From an uncultured Clostridia bacterium (GTDB lineage: Bacteria; Bacillota; Clostridia; Oscillospirales; Oscillospiraceae): 6,549 nucleotides of DNA. Positions 6,439-6,549 of this stretch are shown one piece after another (positions within the stretch are counted from its first letter, which is position 1; each line of letters opens with the position of its first letter). The stretch covers positions 1-6,549 of the forward strand of contig CALERM010000151.1 in NCBI GenBank assembly GCA_937907715.1, written 5' to 3'. Under the pieces are notes generated by a model. It was not told the DNA's origin. It searched no databases and saw only the letters and a program-made list of their open reading frames with translations. Both the position numbers and the translations under genes were made by a program.

Positions 6439-6549
6439 ATGCTGCGCTGCGGACTGCTCGGCAGGAAGCTCGGTCACAGCTATTCCCCCCAGATTCACCG
6501 GGAGCTGTCCTGCTATGAATACAGGCTCTACGAAAAAGAGCCGGAGGAA
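6439..6549 (+). CDS. aroE: Shikimate dehydrogenase, 5' part only (runs off the window)
   Basis: Only the first 37 codons are present. The N-terminus MLRCGLLGRKLGHSYSPQIH matches the substrate-binding domain of AroE, which reduces 3-dehydroshikimate to shikimate with NADPH. Ser14 and Ser16 in HSYSP correspond to the paired serines that hold the shikimate carboxylate (also 14 and 16 in E. coli). The catalytic Lys/Asp pair and the NADPH domain lie beyond the edge, so completeness, cofactor choice and any fusion (for example to shikimate kinase) cannot be judged. A quinate/shikimate dehydrogenase paralogue is possible, but the operon context favours the biosynthetic enzyme. The ATG follows the pheA TAG after a single base (TAGGATG), so coupling to pheA is likely. 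Confidence 0.93.
   Translation, partial: MLRCGLLGRKLGHSYSPQIHRELSCYEYRLYEKEPEE

Overview
This window is one compact, plus-strand aromatic amino acid biosynthesis operon. It runs aroF (type I-beta DAHP synthase) - tyrA (prephenate dehydrogenase) - aroB (3-dehydroquinate synthase) - aroA (EPSP synthase) - aroC (chorismate synthase) - pheA (chorismate mutase/prephenate dehydratase) - aroE (shikimate dehydrogenase). The aroE gene is cut off by the right edge after 37 codons. Apart from a leader of about 70 bases at the left edge, almost every base is coding, and no stretch above 300 bases lacks a gene.

The organism is most likely a GC-rich member of the Clostridia (Bacillota), probably from the Oscillospiraceae/Ruminococcaceae. 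This is inferred from strong AGGAGG-type ribosome binding sites before every gene, the fused chorismate mutase/prephenate dehydratase, the type I-beta DAHP synthase with an N-terminal regulatory domain, and sequence variants in AroC, AroA and TyrA that I associate with Clostridia. Base composition looks around 60% GC by eye. I cannot name a genus.

Layout: bases 1-69 hold a leader with a perfect 11-bp GC-rich hairpin and a T-tract. It abuts the aroF ribosome binding site so closely that it must act as an attenuator for the operon, unless readthrough is constitutive. The first five genes are joined by four consecutive ATGA stop/start overlaps (1071, 1901, 2956, 4215). The aroC-pheA gap is 6 nt and the pheA-aroE gap is 1 nt, so translational coupling is likely throughout.

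Together the genes cover DAHP formation (AroF), its cyclisation (AroB), dehydroshikimate reduction (AroE), EPSP formation (AroA), chorismate formation (AroC) and the commitment to tyrosine (TyrA) and phenylalanine (PheA). Dehydroquinase (aroD/aroQ) and shikimate kinase (aroK) are not seen and may lie downstream. AroF and PheA carry regulatory domains (ferredoxin-like and ACT); TyrA is catalytic-only.

I found no undescribed system. This is conserved core metabolism. The points most worth a second look are the leader attenuator and the non-consensus active-site positions in TyrA, AroA and AroC.
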